Below are positions 6,697 to 9,366 of a DNA stretch of 9,366 nt, in pieces. The notes beneath the pieces were generated by a model. The model was not told the DNA's origin. It searched no databases and saw only the letters and a program-made list of their open reading frames with translations. Location: the NCBI GenBank assembly GCA_015767395.1, contig JADWMI010000078.1:1-9366 (forward strand), written 5' to 3'. Position numbers and translations under genes: made by a program. The DNA comes from Bacteroidota bacterium (GTDB taxonomy: Bacteria > Bacteroidota > Bacteroidia > Flavobacteriales > Flavobacteriaceae). Positions within the stretch are counted from its first letter, which is position 1. Each line of letters begins with the position of its first letter.

Positions 6697-6734
6697 GTTG
6701 CAAAATTAATGATTTCGTGATAATGTATTCATAT

Positions 6735-7574
6735 TTATAAACTTATATTGTCAATAAGTCTAATATCTCCTGCAAAAACAGCTATAAAAGCTCTATATTT
6801 TTGCTTCTCTTCTCTATTTTGAATTGACAGAAGCGTATCTTCATCTGCAATTTCAAAATATTCTAACGCTAATAAAGGCTGCTTTTTAAATTCATTTTCA
6901 ACCCAAGCCATTACTTCAAGCACATTTTTTGTGCCAAATTCCGTTTTGGCTTGTTTTATAGTTTTATAAACAAAAGGAGCAACTGCTCTATGCTCTTTTG
7001 TCAGCCTTTCGTTTCTTGAACTCATAGCCAAACCATCATCTTCTCTATAAATTGGACAGCCTATTATTTTAACAGGAATATGATTTTTTCGAACCATTTT
7101 TCTGATAATTTGAAGTTGCTGAAAATCTTTTTCTCCAAAATAAGATTTATGTGGTTTTACAATTTCAAACAATCGTTTCACAATGGTTCCAACTCCATCA
7201 AAATGACCGTCTCTAAATTTACCTTCCATTTGATGCTCCAAACCATCAAAACTAAAAGAACTGGATTGTATGTTATTTGAATAAATTTCTTCAGCAGAAG
7301 GCGTAAAAACCAAGTCACAAAATACTGATTTTAAAAGAGATAAATCCTTATCCATGGTTTTAGGGTAATTGGTCAAATCTTCCTTCTTATTAAACTGGGT
7401 TGGATTGACAAAAATACTAACGACTACGATGTCATTTTCTCTCTTTGCTTGTTCAATTAATGATAAATGACCCTGATGAAGTGCACCCATTGTTGGCACA
7501 AAACCTATAGTAGTTCCTTTTTTTAAGGACTTTATTTTTTGTTGTACAGATTTTATTTTAGCAAAAACTAACAT
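6735..7574 (-). CDS. panC: Pantoate--beta-alanine ligase (pantothenate synthetase)
   Basis: This 279-residue cytoplasmic enzyme condenses pantoate and beta-alanine with ATP, through a pantoyl-adenylate, to make pantothenate, the coenzyme A precursor. The signature segments are all present: Pro27-Thr-Met-Gly-Ala-Leu-His33-Gln-Gly-His36 (the HIGH-like nucleotide site), Phe55-Val-Asn-Pro-Thr-Gln-Phe61, Phe120-Arg-Asp-Gly-His-Phe-Asp-Gly-Val, Tyr145-Phe-Gly-Glu-Lys-Asp-Phe, and Arg-Glu-Asp-Asp-Gly-Leu-Ala-Met-Ser-Ser-Arg-Asn (177-188), the KMSKS-like loop. Length matches the family. It is the first gene of the minus-strand run panC-panD-flippase-like-radA and diverges from the GT5-like gene. panD next door provides one of its substrates. 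panB and panE are not in the window. Confidence 0.97.
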   Translation of the reverse strand: MLVFAKIKSVQQKIKSLKKGTTIGFVPTMGALHQGHLSLIEQAKRENDIVVVSIFVNPTQFNKKEDLTNYPKTMDKDLSLLKSVFCDLVFTPSAEEIYSNNIQSSSFSFDGLEHQMEGKFRDGHFDGVGTIVKRLFEIVKPHKSYFGEKDFQQLQIIRKMVRKNHIPVKIIGCPIYREDDGLAMSSRNERLTKEHRAVAPFVYKTIKQAKTEFGTKNVLEVMAWVENEFKKQPLLALEYFEIADEDTLLSIQNREEKQKYRAFIAVFAGDIRLIDNISL

Positions 7575-7604
7575 TTCATTTTGTTAATAAACGTTAAAAG
7601 CGTG

Positions 7605-7612
7605 CAAACTTA
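7605..7612 (-). promoter_or_regulatory. Candidate -7 box (TAAGTTTG) for panC
   Basis: On the minus strand this reads TAAGTTTG, followed by CA, and fits TAnnTTTG. It lies 30 bases upstream of the panC ATG, a plausible leader length. It faces the opposite way to the box at 7646-7653. I see no clear -33 TTG at the expected distance. Confidence 0.45.
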
Positions 7613-7645
7613 CATTTTTAAAGCTAAAATCTATATAAATTTTCG

Positions 7646-7653
7646 TAATTTTG
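7646..7653 (+). promoter_or_regulatory. Candidate -7 box (TAATTTTG) for the GT5-like/DUF4270 pair
   Basis: TAATTTTG (then CAG) fits the Bacteroidota -7 consensus and ends 29 bases before the ATG at 7683. Its position in the 108-base gap favours 7683 over the upstream in-frame start at 7581, which would place this promoter inside the coding sequence. A -33 TTG is not evident. Confidence 0.45.
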
Positions 7654-7682
7654 CAGAATCTTTAAAATTAAGAGTTAGGATT

Positions 7683-8492
7683 ATGAAAGATAAGAGAATA
7701 TTGATTGTTTCATCGGAAGTAGTGCCGTATTTACCTGAAAATGAATTATCCACTTCATCGTTTGAAGTTGCAAAAATGATTCACGGTAAAGGTGGTCAAA
7801 CTCGCATTTTTATGCCTAGATATGGTTTAATTAATGAAAGAAGACATCAGTTACATGAAGTAATTAGATTATCTGGAATGAATTTGGTTATTAATGATAT
7901 GGATATGCCATTGATTATTAAAGTCGCTTCCATTCCTAAAGAAAGAATGCAGGTTTATTTTATTGACAATGACGAGTATTTTAAACGTAAAGCTTTATTT
8001 ACAGACGAGGACAATAATTTATTTTCTGACAACGATGAAAGAGCAATATTTTTTGCAAAAGGTGTTGTTGAAACTGTAAAAAAATTAAACTGGTCACCTG
8101 ATGTAATTCATGTACATGGATGGATGGCTTCGCTTTTACCTTTATATATTAAGGAATATTATAAAAACGACCCGTTATTTACCGATAGTAAAATAGTTAC
8201 ATCTGTTTACAACAATGGTTTTGAAGGCAACTTAGATAGCGCGTTTGATAAAAAAATTAAGTTTGACAATATAAGCGAAGAACAAACGCAACCATTATCA
8301 ACACCGAACCACACAAATTTATTAATTAATGCGATTAAACATTCTGATGCAGTTATTAAAGGAAGTGAAGAGCTTCCAACTGAATTGACAGAATTTTTAG
8401 ACGCAAGTGAAAAACCTGTTTTAGACTATTTTCCTGTTGAAGAATTTGAAAATGCTTATACAGAGTTTTACTTAACTCAAGTTTTATCATAA
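7683..8492 (+). CDS. GT5 N-terminal-half protein ('glycogen/starch synthase' catalytic-domain-like), probably not a glycogen synthase
   Basis: This 269-residue protein resembles only the N-terminal Rossmann half of GT5 glycogen/starch synthases. Residues 5-17 (Arg-Ile-Leu-Ile-Val-Ser-Ser-Glu-Val-Val-Pro-Tyr-Leu), Gly-Gly-Gln-Thr-Arg-Ile-Phe-Met-Pro-Arg-Tyr-Gly (37-48) and Asp140-Val-Ile-His-Val-His-Gly-Trp-Met (140-148) line up with GlgA. The C-terminal GT-B half (about 200 residues) is absent. The KTGGL loop after Glu-x-x-Pro-x-Leu is replaced by Pro18-Glu-Asn-Glu-Leu22, and the GlgA His-Asp-Trp-His reads His-Gly-Trp-Met. Catalysis with ADP-glucose is therefore doubtful. I recall this short form next to panC in many Bacteroidota, so it is a conserved family and not a recent truncation. 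I chose the ATG at 7683 because the protein aligns from there and an upstream promoter box lies at 7646. DUF4270 follows after 17 bases. The role is unknown. Confidence 0.85.
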   Translation: MKDKRILIVSSEVVPYLPENELSTSSFEVAKMIHGKGGQTRIFMPRYGLINERRHQLHEVIRLSGMNLVINDMDMPLIIKVASIPKERMQVYFIDNDEYFKRKALFTDEDNNLFSDNDERAIFFAKGVVETVKKLNWSPDVIHVHGWMASLLPLYIKEYYKNDPLFTDSKIVTSVYNNGFEGNLDSAFDKKIKFDNISEEQTQPLSTPNHTNLLINAIKHSDAVIKGSEELPTELTEFLDASEKPVLDYFPVEEFENAYTEFYLTQVLS

Positions 8493-8509
8493 AAAATCAA
8501 AAATTACAT

Positions 8510-9366
8510 ATGACAACAAAAGTTGTAACTATTTTAAAATATGTTGGGCTGTTTACCTTCGTATTTTTTACAATAATTTCATGTGAGAAGGAAATTGAAG
8601 GCATAGGAGTAGATATTATTGGTAATACTAAATTTAGCACGGGCACCTTTACCTCTGAGGTTGATACAGGTAATGAAAATGTTGATAGAGTTCCAGCAAA
8701 TCGTATAGGCCAATATTTATTAGGCGTTTATGCGGACAACGAATTTGGTTCTGTAAAAGGCTCCATTGTATCTCAATTACTGTTGCCAAGTGTAGGTGAT
8801 AATTACGATTATGGTACAAATGCAGCCATAGATTCTGTTATTATTTTTATTCCTTACCAAAGCACCAAACAAGAGGATGCCACTGATGGGAAACCTGTAT
8901 TTGAAATAGACTCTGTAATGGGGAATAATGAGGTTCAATTTAGACTGAGCATTTATGAGTTAGAAACCTTTTTAAACACTTTAGACCCTGAAGACCCTTC
9001 AAAAGAAATGGTTTATTATTCTGATAAAGTCTTTGAAAAATCATCTACGGCTTTCTATTCAGATAATTTTAAGATAAATCCTAACGATACTGTTGCATAC
9101 ATTAAAAGATATATGCCCGATGGAATTACAGTATATGATACCGATACTATTAAAACCACCACTGCTAGTCCATCAATAAAATTAGCATTAAATGAAGCAA
9201 TGATTCAACAAATATTTGTTGACAACGCTTCAGGACCAGAATTTGGGTCTATTGATGCTTTTACACATTATTTTAGAGGATTTTATATTGAAGCAACTGA
9301 ATTAGCTACAAATAAATCTCACTTAATATCATTAAACATGGTAACGCCAAGAATGGCAATTTACTA
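8510..9366 (+). CDS. DUF4270 family lipoprotein, C-terminus cut by window edge
   Basis: I read this open frame from the ATG at 8510; 285 residues are present and no stop occurs before the edge. A lipoprotein signal is clear: Lys4 and Lys10, a hydrophobic core (11-23), then Ile-Ile-Ser-Cys with Cys25 lipidated. Acidic and charged residues follow the cysteine (Glu26-Lys-Glu28), which in Bacteroidota favours display on the outer surface. Next come Ile-Gly-Val-Asp-Ile-Ile-Gly, Tyr-Leu-Leu-Gly-Val-Tyr-Ala-Asp and Phe-Gly-Ser-Val-Lys-Gly, as I recall for DUF4270, a Bacteroidota family usually around 400-600 residues. The rest looks beta-rich. Four Asp-Ser/Thr-hydrophobic tripeptides (at 108, 134, 193 and 212) could be O-glycosylation sites. 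It follows the GT5-half gene by 17 bases and is probably cotranscribed with it. Its function is not known to me. Confidence 0.82.
   Translation, partial: MTTKVVTILKYVGLFTFVFFTIISCEKEIEGIGVDIIGNTKFSTGTFTSEVDTGNENVDRVPANRIGQYLLGVYADNEFGSVKGSIVSQLLLPSVGDNYDYGTNAAIDSVIIFIPYQSTKQEDATDGKPVFEIDSVMGNNEVQFRLSIYELETFLNTLDPEDPSKEMVYYSDKVFEKSSTAFYSDNFKINPNDTVAYIKRYMPDGITVYDTDTIKTTTASPSIKLALNEAMIQQIFVDNASGPEFGSIDAFTHYFRGFYIEATELATNKSHLISLNMVTPRMAIY

Noticed and set aside
6701..6708. TAATTTTG on the minus strand as a dedicated panD promoter
   Set aside because: It ends only 4 bases before the panD ATG, so transcription would start at or inside the start codon. panD more likely depends on the panC transcript.
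7080..7280. 66-residue plus-strand ORF antisense to panC
   Set aside because: It overlaps the highly conserved panC active-site region and has no independent support.
7581..7682. 34-residue N-terminal extension of the GT5-like protein from an upstream in-frame ATT/TTG-type start
   Set aside because: The extension has no family similarity that I can see, covers the intergenic promoter candidates, and the protein fold begins cleanly at the ATG at 7683.
1..9366. Mobile element, phage, CRISPR, tRNA or other RNA gene
   Set aside because: Reading both strands I found no direct-repeat arrays, transposase or integrase motifs, or cloverleaf-like segments. The gaps are too short for structured RNAs other than the hairpins listed.

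Overview
The window is AT-rich chromosomal DNA from a member of the Bacteroidota, most probably the Flavobacteriaceae. The evidence is the set of Bacteroidota-restricted families (DUF4296, DUF4271, DUF4270 and a half-length GT5 'starch synthase'), the absence of clear Shine-Dalgarno sites, and TAnnTTTG elements of the kind these bacteria use as -7 promoter boxes. The content is conserved housekeeping and envelope genes. I see no mobile element, phage, CRISPR array, rRNA or tRNA. Genes are tightly packed and no gene-free stretch exceeds about 110 bases.

Left block, minus strand, 2429 down to 1: a polyprenol-phosphate mannose synthase-like GT2 enzyme, then dihydroorotase, then a DUF4296 lipoprotein cut by the window edge. 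Gaps are 11 bases and an 8-base overlap, so this reads as one transcription unit. It starts from a 60-base divergent intergenic region (2430-2489).

Centre left, plus strand, 2490 to 3925: a six-helix DUF4271 membrane protein joined by a TAATG stop/start overlap to a divergent HemD (uroporphyrinogen-III synthase). This pair ends at a perfect 12-bp hairpin (3941-3970), which also closes the facing radA gene.

Centre right, minus strand, 7574 down to 3969: panC, panD, a flippase-like UPF0104/LPG-synthase-TM membrane protein and radA. PanC and PanD supply the last step to pantothenate and its beta-alanine precursor. The membrane protein begins with TTG one base after the panD stop and carries a terminator-like hairpin in its first codons. 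RadA is a DNA-repair ATPase with no evident functional tie to its operon partners.

Right block, plus strand, 7683 to the end: a 269-residue protein equal to only the N-terminal half of GT5 glycogen/starch synthases and lacking the ADP-glucose-binding KTGGL motif, then a DUF4270 lipoprotein running off the edge. This pair diverges from panC across a 108-base region with a TAnnTTTG box facing each way.

The most promising poorly understood items are the GT5-half/DUF4270 pair and the DUF4271-hemD coupling. A weaker thread is a possible protein O-glycosylation link: a mannosyl-phosphate lipid synthase near lipoproteins that carry D-S/T-hydrophobic sequons. None of these amounts to a demonstrated new system from sequence alone.
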